From: an uncultured Clostridia bacterium
GTDB lineage: Bacteria; Bacillota; Clostridia; Lachnospirales; Lachnospiraceae
Direction: 5' to 3'
Assembly: GCA_947174885.1 (NCBI GenBank)
Contig: CAMWKO010000020.1
Location: forward strand, 1 to 46,492
DNA length: 46,492 bases
Shown here: positions 29,297-37,080 of the stretch, piece by piece
Numbering within the stretch: position 1 is the first letter of the stretch
Layout: every line of letters starts with the position of its first letter
The notes under the pieces: generated by a model
Databases searched by the model: none
What the model was told of the DNA's origin: nothing
The model's input: the letters and a program-made list of their open reading frames with translations, nothing else
Program-made: the position numbers and the translations under genes

Positions 29297-29938
29297 ATGA
29301 AATATGATTTTCATGATAAAAATATCGGTATAGCCTTAACCGGCTCTTATTGCACCTACGAAAAAACTTTTATGGCGCTGAAAAAGCTAAAAAGTACAAA
29401 CGCAAACCTGTATACCATATTTTCAAATAATGCCGCAAATACAAACAGCCGTTTTGGAAATTGTGACGACTTTATATCTTTAGCTACTGAAATTACAGGA
29501 AAAGCACCTATTGTAACCATACCGGATGCCGAGCCTATAGGTCCTAAATCAATGCTTGATATTTTAGTAATTGCACCTTGTACAGGTAATACTCTTTCAA
29601 AGCTTGCTAATGGTATTTCAGATACTCCTGTACTTATGGCAGCAAAATCACATTTAAGAAATAATAAGCCTCTTGTTATTTCGCTTTCTACAAATGATGC
29701 ATTGGGCATGAATCTTAAGAATATTGGTATTCTGTTAAATACAAAAAATATATATTTCGTTCCATTTGGACAGGATAATTATATCAGCAAACCAAATTCA
29801 ATGATTGCCCATATTGAACTGCTTTGTGAAACTATTGATAATGCACTCCGATATAAACAGCTACAGCCGGTAATACTAAGTCCTTACGACCTGGTAAACC
29901 CTGAAAAGCTTGCCCTTTCAGCCAATGAAATTAATTAA
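29297..29938 (+). CDS. dpaB: Dipicolinate synthase subunit B
   Basis: This 213-aa flavoprotein-fold partner of DpaA has N-terminal IGIALTGSYCTYEKTF (about 9-24), then DILVIAPCTGNTLSKLANGI and TPVLMAAKSHLRN. The ATG at 29297 follows GAAAGGAAG, which lies in the dpaA stop region; an upstream TTG at 29279 is rejected. It is 11 nt from asnB, so the three genes are probably one transcript. Confidence 0.93.
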   Translation: MKYDFHDKNIGIALTGSYCTYEKTFMALKKLKSTNANLYTIFSNNAANTNSRFGNCDDFISLATEITGKAPIVTIPDAEPIGPKSMLDILVIAPCTGNTLSKLANGISDTPVLMAAKSHLRNNKPLVISLSTNDALGMNLKNIGILLNTKNIYFVPFGQDNYISKPNSMIAHIELLCETIDNALRYKQLQPVILSPYDLVNPEKLALSANEIN

Positions 29939-29949
29939 AGGAGTTTCTT

Positions 29950-31809
29950 ATGTGTGGAATTGCAGGATTTTACCAAAGCAGCTTTAATTATCTAAAGGAC
30001 GGAATATGGGAAAACAGATTAATTAAAATGAAACAGTCAATTAATCACAGAGGTCCTGATGATAATGATATTTACTTACGAACTCATATAGGTCTTGCCC
30101 ATACCCGTTTATCCATTATTGATTTGGAATGCGGCAAGCAGCCTATGAAGTGCTGTTACAACGGAAAAAGTGGTGTTATCTGCTATAATGGTGAAATATA
30201 TAACTATCCTGAGCTAAGAGCCGTGCTTATGGCAAGAGGTGCCAGCTTTAGAACCGATAGCGATACCGAAGTCATTTTAATGGGATATCTGATGTATGGC
30301 ACAAGCTTTTTTCAATCCTTAAACGGTATATTCGCCTTTGCCATATATGACGAAACTACTGATGAACTTATAATTGCAAGGGATCATCTTGGTGTAAAAC
30401 CTCTGTTTTATCAGGAAATGGCTACCTCCTTTGTGTTTGGCTCCGAGCCTAAAGCATTATTTGCCTATGGCATTTTACCTTATTTAAATGCTGACAGCTT
30501 TAGAGAGGTATTAGGGTTAGGCCCTGCAAAGACTCCCGGAAACGGTGTATATTCCGGCATGAAAGAGCTGCTTGCCGGCAGCTATATGATAATAAAGCCA
30601 TCCCCGGGTAATGACTGCTATAAAACAGAAACTCATTTTTATTGGAAGCTTGCACCTCGTGAAATAACCGACAGCTATGAGGATGCTTCAGAAAAAGTTT
30701 ATTATCTTATAAATGATGCCATTAAAAAGCAAATGATTTCAGACATTCCTATATGTACCTTTATGTCGGGAGGTCTTGACAGCAGCCTTGTTTCTGCTAT
30801 ATGTGCCAGAAATCTGGCAGTTGATGATAAAACACTTACTACATTTTCATTTGATTTTGTAGATAATAATATTAACTTTAAATCTAATGATTTTCAGTCC
30901 ACATTGGATAGACCTTTTGTGGATATTATGAAAAATCATATCAAAAGTAATCATTACTATCTGGAATGTAATAATGAAACTCAGGCAGACTATCTGCTAA
31001 AAGCTGTAGATGCAAGAGATTTTCCTTGTATGGCAGATGTAGAATCTTCACTTCTCTACTTTTGCAGCTTAGTAAGTAAGCAGGTAAAGGTAGCATTAAC
31101 CGGAGAATGTGCTGATGAAATTTTTTGCGGTTACCCATGGTTCCATAAGAAAGAGCTTATGCAGCACAACAATTTCCCTTGGTCATATGACTTTGATGCA
31201 CGAACAGTATTTCTTAAAGATGAAATAAAGGAACTTTTAGACCTCGAAAACTACTCAAGGGCTGCTTATGAAACTACTATGAGCAATGCACCTGTCTTAA
31301 CCAGTGACAGTCCTGATGAAAAGATGCACAAACAGACTACTTATCTTAATGTGGTATGGTTTATGCAGACACTTCTTAGCAGAATGGATAGAACCAGTAT
31401 GTATTCAGGTCTCGAGGCAAGAGTACCTTTTGCAGACTATAGAATTTTAGAATATGTATATAATCTTCCTTGGGAATATAAATGCCATGATGGTATTCAC
31501 AAAAGCCTGCTTGTAGAAACAGGAAAAAATCTTCTTCCTGATGAAGTATTATACAGAAAGAAAAGCCCTTATCCTAAAACGTATGATTTATCCTATGAAA
31601 AATTGCTTGCAGACAGACTTCGGAGTACTTTGCAAAACGAGAAATCGGCATTGAGAGACTTTGTAGATTTAGATAAAGTATATACCTTTCTGGATTCGCC
31701 AAAGGATTATGGAAAACCTTGGTATGGTCAGCTAATGGCAGGTCCACAAATGATTGGATACTTTTTACAGCTTGACTACTGGCTTTCAAAATGCCATTAT
31801 AAGCTATAG
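29950..31809 (+). CDS. asnB: Asparagine synthetase, glutamine-hydrolysing
   Basis: It makes asparagine from aspartate, ATP and glutamine. The 619-aa protein has the class II glutaminase domain with N-terminal catalytic Cys (MCGIAGFYQS) and INHRGPDDND, then the synthetase domain with PP-loop FMSGGLDSSLVSAI (about 271-284) and LTGECADEIFCGYPWF. Ribosome site AAAGGAGTTTCTT. The position behind dpaAB suggests it is transcribed during sporulation as well as, perhaps, from another promoter. It ends at a strong hairpin. Confidence 0.94.
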   Translation: MCGIAGFYQSSFNYLKDGIWENRLIKMKQSINHRGPDDNDIYLRTHIGLAHTRLSIIDLECGKQPMKCCYNGKSGVICYNGEIYNYPELRAVLMARGASFRTDSDTEVILMGYLMYGTSFFQSLNGIFAFAIYDETTDELIIARDHLGVKPLFYQEMATSFVFGSEPKALFAYGILPYLNADSFREVLGLGPAKTPGNGVYSGMKELLAGSYMIIKPSPGNDCYKTETHFYWKLAPREITDSYEDASEKVYYLINDAIKKQMISDIPICTFMSGGLDSSLVSAICARNLAVDDKTLTTFSFDFVDNNINFKSNDFQSTLDRPFVDIMKNHIKSNHYYLECNNETQADYLLKAVDARDFPCMADVESSLLYFCSLVSKQVKVALTGECADEIFCGYPWFHKKELMQHNNFPWSYDFDARTVFLKDEIKELLDLENYSRAAYETTMSNAPVLTSDSPDEKMHKQTTYLNVVWFMQTLLSRMDRTSMYSGLEARVPFADYRILEYVYNLPWEYKCHDGIHKSLLVETGKNLLPDEVLYRKKSPYPKTYDLSYEKLLADRLRSTLQNEKSALRDFVDLDKVYTFLDSPKDYGKPWYGQLMAGPQMIGYFLQLDYWLSKCHYKL

Positions 31810-31838
31810 TATTTATATTATGTCAGACTGCTGTTTTA

Positions 31839-31891
31839 AATTTAAAATGTGACTGTTTCAAAAAATACAGTCACATTTTAAATTATTTTTT
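31839..31891. terminator. Bidirectional terminator between asnB and carD-like gene
   Basis: 18-bp perfect stem with arms AATTTAAAATGTGACTGT and ACAGTCACATTTTAAATT (31839-31856, 31867-31884), followed by T-rich sequence. The stop of the convergent carD-like gene touches its right arm. Confidence 0.85.
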
Positions 31892-32392
31892 TAATAAATT
31901 TATTCTTGAGGAAATAACCTCCTGCATTTCATTCTTTTCTTTTCCTATAGCAAGTGCCAATTCACTATATAATCTGTCTTCTGCCATATGAAAATATTTT
32001 TCATCAGTAGCCGTCATCTTTTTTCCTGCCGCAATTCGTTCTTCTTTTCTCATATAGAGTGTCTTTATAATTTTAATAAGTTCTTTTGGATTTCCGCTTC
32101 TGAACGCCTGTTTAAATTCATTTTCCCTAAGCTTTTCATTTGCAATCCAAAGAATATCTATATCAGGAATTTCATCAATAAGTGCCCATGCTTCATCCTT
32201 TGACAAAACATTTCTAAGCACCAGCTTATTGTTATCAATGGGACAATATATTGTACTTGATTTCGTTTCTAATGGATATAGTATATAATATTGCTTTTCT
32301 TTATCAATTCCTGTCATATCAAGAGATGTAATTTCACCGACTTTACAAATTCCATTCTGACCATAAACAACATATTCACCTTTTTCAAACAT
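31883..32392 (-). CDS. CarD family transcriptional regulator
   Basis: 169 aa. The N-terminal KGEYVVYGQNGICKVGEI is the Tudor-like RNA-polymerase-binding domain of CarD/CdnL proteins; the remainder is the helical DNA-contacting domain (MRKEERIAAGKKMTATDEKY, AEDRLYSELALAI). Such proteins act on promoter open-complex stability. ATG at 32392 follows AAGGAGGTTAAT; an upstream TTG at 32413 is rejected. No operon partner: the Rrf2 gene upstream is 85 nt away on the same strand. Confidence 0.92.
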   Translation of the reverse strand: MFEKGEYVVYGQNGICKVGEITSLDMTGIDKEKQYYILYPLETKSSTIYCPIDNNKLVLRNVLSKDEAWALIDEIPDIDILWIANEKLRENEFKQAFRSGNPKELIKIIKTLYMRKEERIAAGKKMTATDEKYFHMAEDRLYSELALAIGKEKNEMQEVISSRINLLKK

Positions 32393-32477
32393 ATTAACCT
32401 CCTTCTGTTTCAAAGTTTTTTGTTCTCATATGTTTATTTTATCAAAAAAAAATTTTCTTCGTAAGTAAAATTTTTAA

Positions 32478-32912
32478 CTATATACAGTAATTATCCGCTT
32501 CCGCCATTTGCCAATCCATAAGATCAGCCAAAGTAATATTGTCTACCACGTCATTAATTGCCTTGTTTAGCTTATCCCATATTCTATATGTTACACAGCC
32601 ATCAAGCTTATCACAGCTTGGTTCGTCAGAATCTACACAGGATACCGGTGCCAACGAACCCTCTGTAAGTCTGAGTATCATACCTACTGTATATTCTTCA
32701 GGGCTTTTCCTAAGAAGGTATCCACCCTGTGGTCCTCTTACACTCCTTACATATCCTGCACCATTTAACACGGCAATAATCTGCTCTAAATATTTATCAG
32801 ATATTTTTTGTCTGGCTGAAATATCTTTTATACTTACCGGATTCTCATTAGAATTGCAAGCTATATCTAACATTAAAATTAATGCATATCTTCCTTTAGT
32901 AGAAATTCTCAT
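32478..32912 (-). CDS. Rrf2 family regulator, IscR/CymR-like
   Basis: 144 aa. The N-terminal winged helix (MRISTKGRYALILMLDIA, ISDKYLEQIIAVLNGAG, RSVRGPQGGYLLRK) is typical of Rrf2. Three cysteines in SCVDSDEPSCDKLDGC (about 91-106) match the Fe-S ligand pattern of IscR-like members, so iron-sulfur sensing is likely, although no isc or suf genes are in view. The nitroreductase gene is divergent. Confidence 0.92.
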   Translation of the reverse strand: MRISTKGRYALILMLDIACNSNENPVSIKDISARQKISDKYLEQIIAVLNGAGYVRSVRGPQGGYLLRKSPEEYTVGMILRLTEGSLAPVSCVDSDEPSCDKLDGCVTYRIWDKLNKAINDVVDNITLADLMDWQMAEADNYCI

Positions 32913-33276
32913 ATCTTAAACATCCTTTCAAAAACTATAATATATTATAGAATACAAATCATACTTTTACAATAGGAATAATTCTTGAGTTTAACTTTGG
33001 TTCACTGCCCACAGGAATAAAAAATGCAAAACTCATGGGATAATTACAAAATTTTATATACTTGCATCAATGTAAATTTATGGTATCATACTTTTAACGA
33101 TGTAATTTTATAGATATTATTATACCCAAAATAGAAGTCATAAAAACTTAGGTATATTAATATTTCTTTATATACGTCAGTTAAATACCTGACGACGGCA
33201 ACATCCGCCAAAGCTCATAAAGGCACATTACTTGGCGAATTGCTGGTAAAAATAAATTAGAAAAGGATGTATTTTT
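32913..33276. promoter_or_regulatory. Rrf2 / nitroreductase intergenic region with structured leader
   Basis: 364 nt. A plus-strand promoter is likely: TTGCAT (33062-33067), 16 nt, extended -10 TGGTATCAT (33081-33089). It would give a leader of about 180 nt. That leader has hairpin CGTCAG / CTGACG (33175-33194) and a two-step stem CGGCAA..CGCCAA / TTGGCG..TTGCTG (33196-33245). No known riboswitch class recognised. An IS200-end-like motif lies at 32989-33018 inside a stem TGAGTTT / AAACTCA. Confidence 0.5.
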
Positions 33277-33810
33277 ATGGAATTACAAAATTGTATCGAA
33301 ACACGTAGAAGTATTAGAAATTTTAATAGCACTCCTGTTTCTGATGAGGCTGTTAAAGAATTGGTTAATGCCGCAAAATTTGCTCCCTCTTGGAAAAACA
33401 CACAGGTTACACGCTACTATGCCATCAAATCTAAGGATATTAAAGAAAAACTGGTAAATGCCCTGCCTGAATTTAACCATACTGCTACCGCTACGGCTCC
33501 CGTTGTTATTGTATCATCTGTTGTAAAAAACCGTTCGGGCTACAATAGAGACGGTGGCTTTGACTCTCCAAAGGGTAAGGGCTGGCAAATGTACGACTGT
33601 GGCTGTTCTAATATGCTTTTTACACTAAAAGCTAATGAGTTAGGTCTTGGTACAGTTATTATGGGACTGTATGATGAAGAAAAGATTGGAGCTATTATAA
33701 ATCTTCCTGAAACAGAAGAAATTATCTCTGTCATTGCTCTGGGTTACTATGATGAAGTACCTGCTATGCCTCCTAGAAAAGATACAGATGTTTTATTAAA
33801 AATGATGTAG
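33277..33810 (+). CDS. Nitroreductase family protein
   Basis: 177 aa. FMN-site motif ETRRSIRNFNSTPVSDEAV (about 8-26), FAPSWKNTQ, and the C-terminal half with ELGLGTVIMGLYDEEKIG and VIALGYYDEVP place it in the FMN-dependent nitroreductase family. It is unrelated in sequence detail to the broken nitroreductase in the island and has the low-GC codon use of the host. Ribosome site AAAAGGATG. Monocistronic, with a structured leader upstream. Confidence 0.93.
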   Translation: MELQNCIETRRSIRNFNSTPVSDEAVKELVNAAKFAPSWKNTQVTRYYAIKSKDIKEKLVNALPEFNHTATATAPVVIVSSVVKNRSGYNRDGGFDSPKGKGWQMYDCGCSNMLFTLKANELGLGTVIMGLYDEEKIGAIINLPETEEIISVIALGYYDEVPAMPPRKDTDVLLKMM

Positions 33811-33923
33811 AAAAGTATCATAAGTGATTTGCACAAATCACATCACTGCATCTCTTTTTAGAGAAAACACCTAAAAAAATCTTTACTTAGAATAAGATAT
33901 ACTGTGCATAATTTTATTCCCTC

Positions 33924-33967
33924 AGGCAGTCACCAAGGTGAAGCAAGCTTTACATTGGCGACTGCCT
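33924..33967. repeat. Hairpin between nitroreductase and PHP phosphatase genes
   Basis: Arms AGGCAGTCACCAA and TTGGCGACTGCCT pair over 13 positions with one mismatch. The loop holds a smaller GTGAAGC / GCTTTAC stem and the stop codon of the PHP gene. No T-run follows, so it is not a standard terminator. Confidence 0.6.
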
Positions 33968-34681
33968 ATTCTCTATTATATATCTGGGATTATCACAAAA
34001 TATCTTTTCAGCTGTATCCCCACCATACTTTTTTGAAACATATTGAAAACACTTATTTAACGAAGTCACACGATTTATACTGTCATGTCCGTCAGAGGCA
34101 ATAAAAGAAATAGCTCTATTCTTCATAAGCTTTTTTATAAACCTCTGATTTTTTCTTCCATTATCACCTGTCACACTTTTGGCATTGACCTGTAACAATG
34201 CTCCTCTTTCATATAGCTCATCTACTCTCTTCATATTATCATGCAGACAGGCATATCTTTCTATATGTGCAAGGACAGGAATATAACCTGAAGAGTATGT
34301 TTCATTCACCGCCTGCAATAGCTTTCCGTACTCGTCCCAAGGTGAAAATTCCAATAAAATATATTTAGAAGCTGCAAGAGTATGTATTTCATTGTTAGAA
34401 ACTTTCTTCAGAATATCATTCGTATAGTAAATCTCACTTCCTAATAAAACTTCTATATCAAGCTTCTCTCTTTCTATTGCCAATTTCAATTTTTCCAATG
34501 CACTATTACATTTTTCATATTCCGCTATCACTCTGCCTATATGAAAATGTGGTGTAGCAACAATTGTGCTAACACCACTTTCATAAGACATTTTAAGCAT
34601 TTTCAGAGCTTCCTCCATATTTTTTGCACCATCATCCAAATCAGGTAAAATATGGCAGTGAATGTCAATTAGTCCTTTCAT
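33950..34681 (-). CDS. PHP-family tyrosine phosphatase (CpsB/YwqE type)
   Basis: 243 aa. DIHCHILPDLDDGAKNMEEA (about 5-24) carries the first metal ligands of the PHP barrel; VATPHFH, GSEIYY, LAHIERY and ASDGHD supply the others. The family removes phosphate from bacterial tyrosine kinases controlling polysaccharide export, yet no such kinase or capsule gene is in view. ATG 34681 is preferred; an in-frame ATG at 34699 overlaps the end of the upstream lipoprotein gene. Confidence 0.9.
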   Translation of the reverse strand: MKGLIDIHCHILPDLDDGAKNMEEALKMLKMSYESGVSTIVATPHFHIGRVIAEYEKCNSALEKLKLAIEREKLDIEVLLGSEIYYTNDILKKVSNNEIHTLAASKYILLEFSPWDEYGKLLQAVNETYSSGYIPVLAHIERYACLHDNMKRVDELYERGALLQVNAKSVTGDNGRKNQRFIKKLMKNRAISFIASDGHDSINRVTSLNKCFQYVSKKYGGDTAEKIFCDNPRYIIENRQSPM

Positions 34682-34688
34682 ACAAAAC

Positions 34689-35237
34689 CTACTGTGCATC
34701 TATAATAGTAGATGTATACATAATGGATGAAATTTCATCATCTCCATTAATTACAAACTTAAGCTTCATATTATCATTTGTATATACATACATCCCCTGC
34801 TCATTGCTATAGTTATCTCCATATGCACTAATCATATCTTCTTTCTTATCAAATAATGACACACCTTCCTTTGTAGAAACCATATCATCATTGAAAATTA
34901 TTGTAGATATATAATCCTTACCGTTTAATTCGTAGGTATCTATTTCAAAGCTTCCATATCCATACATTTTATCCAATCCCTCAAATGCACAGCTTGCAGC
35001 CTCAAAATAACTTGCCGGTTCACCTAATGCTTCTATAATAGGAGCTGCCTCCATATCCATACCTATAGTTACACCATTTCTTTCAAACACATATCCTTTT
35101 GGTGATGTTGTCTGATCATTGTTACCTCCTGCCGTAGTAGTTACGAAAGTATTGTCGTCACTATCTCCACAACCTGTAAATGCAAATGAAGAAATTGTCA
35201 TAGCTGCTAACATCAATACTAAAAATCTTTTTTTCAT
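34689..35237 (-). CDS. Lipoprotein of unknown function
   Basis: 182 aa. Signal peptide KKRFLVLMLAAMTISSFAF ends at lipobox FTGC, then a Thr/Asn-rich linker. The mature domain begins YVFERNGVTIGMDMEAAPII and resembles small extracellular lipoproteins common in Lachnospiraceae; function unknown. Ribosome site AAGGAGATT. The PHP gene starts next to its stop and may be co-transcribed. Confidence 0.85.
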   Translation of the reverse strand: MKKRFLVLMLAAMTISSFAFTGCGDSDDNTFVTTTAGGNNDQTTSPKGYVFERNGVTIGMDMEAAPIIEALGEPASYFEAASCAFEGLDKMYGYGSFEIDTYELNGKDYISTIIFNDDMVSTKEGVSLFDKKEDMISAYGDNYSNEQGMYVYTNDNMKLKFVINGDDEISSIMYTSTIIDAQ

Positions 35238-35347
35238 TTTAAATAATCTCCTTGAATAAATGTATAAAAGTGAATTTATATGCCTATGTTTAATACCGGA
35301 ACATATAAGTTTTCATGACTTTTATATCACAAATTATTTTCATTTTC

Positions 35348-35520
35348 AATATATATTAGAGTTTCCGTATTTTTTATTTTAAGGCACATGAAGTCTTGCT
35401 GCCCCTAAGCAGCGACATATTGTACAAAAAATGTAACGAAAAGCAGACTTTTCTATACAGCTTTGGAGCAATATGTTTACAAAGCTTCCAAATTATAAAC
35501 TTTACAAATTTTAAAATAAA
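35348..35520. repeat. Structured repeat, copy 3 (diverged)
   Basis: The left terminal repeat reads TAGAGTTTCCGTATTTTTTA, as in the other copies. Inner parts have diverged but still pair: GCTGC-CCCTAA-GCAGC replaces GTTGCC-AAA-GGCAAC; ACATATTG / CAATATGT closes a long stem with GAAAAG / CTTTTC and TGTA / TACA inside. The right end is degenerate. The rest of the 332-nt gap (35238-35569) shows nothing else. Confidence 0.65.
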
Positions 35521-35569
35521 ATATGTATAAACTGAATAAACTTAGGCACACATATATATACATATATAT

Positions 35570-36685
35570 CTACTCGCCAAATACTATATCCGTAGCTCTT
35601 TCAGGATATAAACTTTTATCAAATGTAAAGTAGTTTGGATGCTCAGGATGCTCTTGTGAATATTTAATGGTATATGCCTCAACCTGCTCATCTGTCTGCA
35701 TAAAACATTTATATTTATCACCCTTAACTCTCGGACTGGTATCACAATGATACCAACCATCTCCAACATTTACAAGATTCCACCAGTGATTTGAATTACC
35801 GCCTATTCTTGTAACCTGAAGATTTTCTATTCCACATCTCGTTAGTAAAACTGAATATGTAGCATAGAAGGTAAAACAATCTCCTGATCTGTTATGCAAG
35901 CCTTCATATGCGCCTGTCCATACTGAGCTTCTGTCCCCTGAGGCATGAGTATATGATATATTATTTCGGCACCAGTTCCAAAGTTTATATGCCTTATCCC
36001 ACTGCGACATATCATCCGTTATAATACTATTTATAATGTTATCTGCAATCGGAGCCACATATTCTTCATTAATAACGGGTCTTTCAATAACATACAGTAT
36101 TGCAGTTTCCGTTGCCATGTTTCCTGATGAATCTGTTGCAGAATAAATTACATTATAGCTTCCGGCTACTCCTGTATTAACATTTGAATTATTCACAATC
36201 AATTCTATCTCTTCATCGCTGTTGTCTGAAACACTCACATCTCTCTTAAAAGCAACATTATCTCCAACATAAATTGTAATATCTTTTACTCCTGATATAA
36301 CAGGTGCAGTAGTATCCACTACCTCTACATTTACTATATATTCACTTCCCTGATATTTCACTTTCATTTCATATGTAACACCCGCAACCCTTAATTCTTC
36401 CTCAGTAACATTTTTTTCAATAGTCACTGACTGCCCCATATACGGTTTAACAAAATCGCTAATATTAATAATAGTAGTCCCCGCTTCTACAGCTATAGAG
36501 GTTTTCAGTGCTTCCGGTCTTGTTTCCGCCTCTGTTACTTTTTCAGTGGTTGTTTCCTCATCAGTAGTAGTTTCATCCCTATTTTCATCTGTTATTTTGT
36601 TACTATATTTATCATTTGTTCCGCATCCGGTAAATACAAATATAATAGCAATGAACAACAAAATTCCGTACTTAAATCTTGCCAT
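35570..36685 (-). CDS. Lipoprotein with Ig-like domain and transglutaminase-like domain
   Basis: 371 aa. Signal peptide FKYGILLFIAIIFVFTGCG with lipobox FTGC; a Thr/Glu linker; a first beta domain (about 60-125); an HYR/Ig-like domain (ISGVKDITIYVGDNVAF to ETAILYVIE, about 130-200); and a C-terminal transglutaminase-like fold with the catalytic triad pattern: Cys in NRSGDCFTFYATYS, His in GGNSNHWWNLV, Asp in WYHCDTSPR. It may act as a cell-surface peptidase or cross-linker. Ribosome site GAAAGGAAC. Confidence 0.88.
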   Translation of the reverse strand: MARFKYGILLFIAIIFVFTGCGTNDKYSNKITDENRDETTTDEETTTEKVTEAETRPEALKTSIAVEAGTTIINISDFVKPYMGQSVTIEKNVTEEELRVAGVTYEMKVKYQGSEYIVNVEVVDTTAPVISGVKDITIYVGDNVAFKRDVSVSDNSDEEIELIVNNSNVNTGVAGSYNVIYSATDSSGNMATETAILYVIERPVINEEYVAPIADNIINSIITDDMSQWDKAYKLWNWCRNNISYTHASGDRSSVWTGAYEGLHNRSGDCFTFYATYSVLLTRCGIENLQVTRIGGNSNHWWNLVNVGDGWYHCDTSPRVKGDKYKCFMQTDEQVEAYTIKYSQEHPEHPNYFTFDKSLYPERATDIVFGE

Positions 36686-36798
36686 TATTAGTTCCTTTCA
36701 ATACATATACAGCTAAAAAACTTATAGCAAATTACCCTACATTATAATTACACATTTTTTTCCTGTCAATATATCATAAGCAGAGCTTATAATTATCT

Positions 36799-36966
36799 GC
36801 ACTCGCCAAATGTAAGTGTATACTCTTACACTTAGCTCGTTGCTTATATTATACCATAAAATCACAAAGTGATTTTATGGGTCGAGTGCGTAAGCCTTGT
36901 GCTTACTCACGAAGACATTATACCATAAAATTGCTTTTCAATTTTATGGGTCGAGTGTGTAAGCTT
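36799..36966. repeat. Tandem hairpin cluster
   Basis: Within the 395-nt gap 36686-37080: TAAGTGTA / TACACTTA (36813-36834), CCATAAAATCAC / GTGATTTTATGG (36854-36880), GTAAGC / GCTTAC (36890-36906), CCATAAAATTG / CAATTTTATGG (36923-36949). An outer stem GCACTCG / CGAGTGC (36799-36805, 36883-36889) encloses the first two. Two units about 69 nt apart share ATTATACCATAAAAT and TTTTATGGGTCGAGTG; only the hairpin tips differ. Confidence 0.8.
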
Positions 36967-36983
36967 TCCTGTAACAACAATCA

Positions 36984-37043
36984 AATACTCCGTCACAAAT
37001 AGTAAAGCATAAAATATGCAATTACACAAAGCAACGGAGTATT
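36984..37043 (-). terminator. Possible terminator after the FliD-like gene
   Basis: Stem AATACTCCGT / ACGGAGTATT (36984-36993, 37034-37043) encloses a second stem GCATA / TATGC. No clear T-run, so termination is uncertain. Confidence 0.4.
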
Positions 37044-37080
37044 CCCTTTTATTTATTGAAATCTATGTTCCATATTAAAT

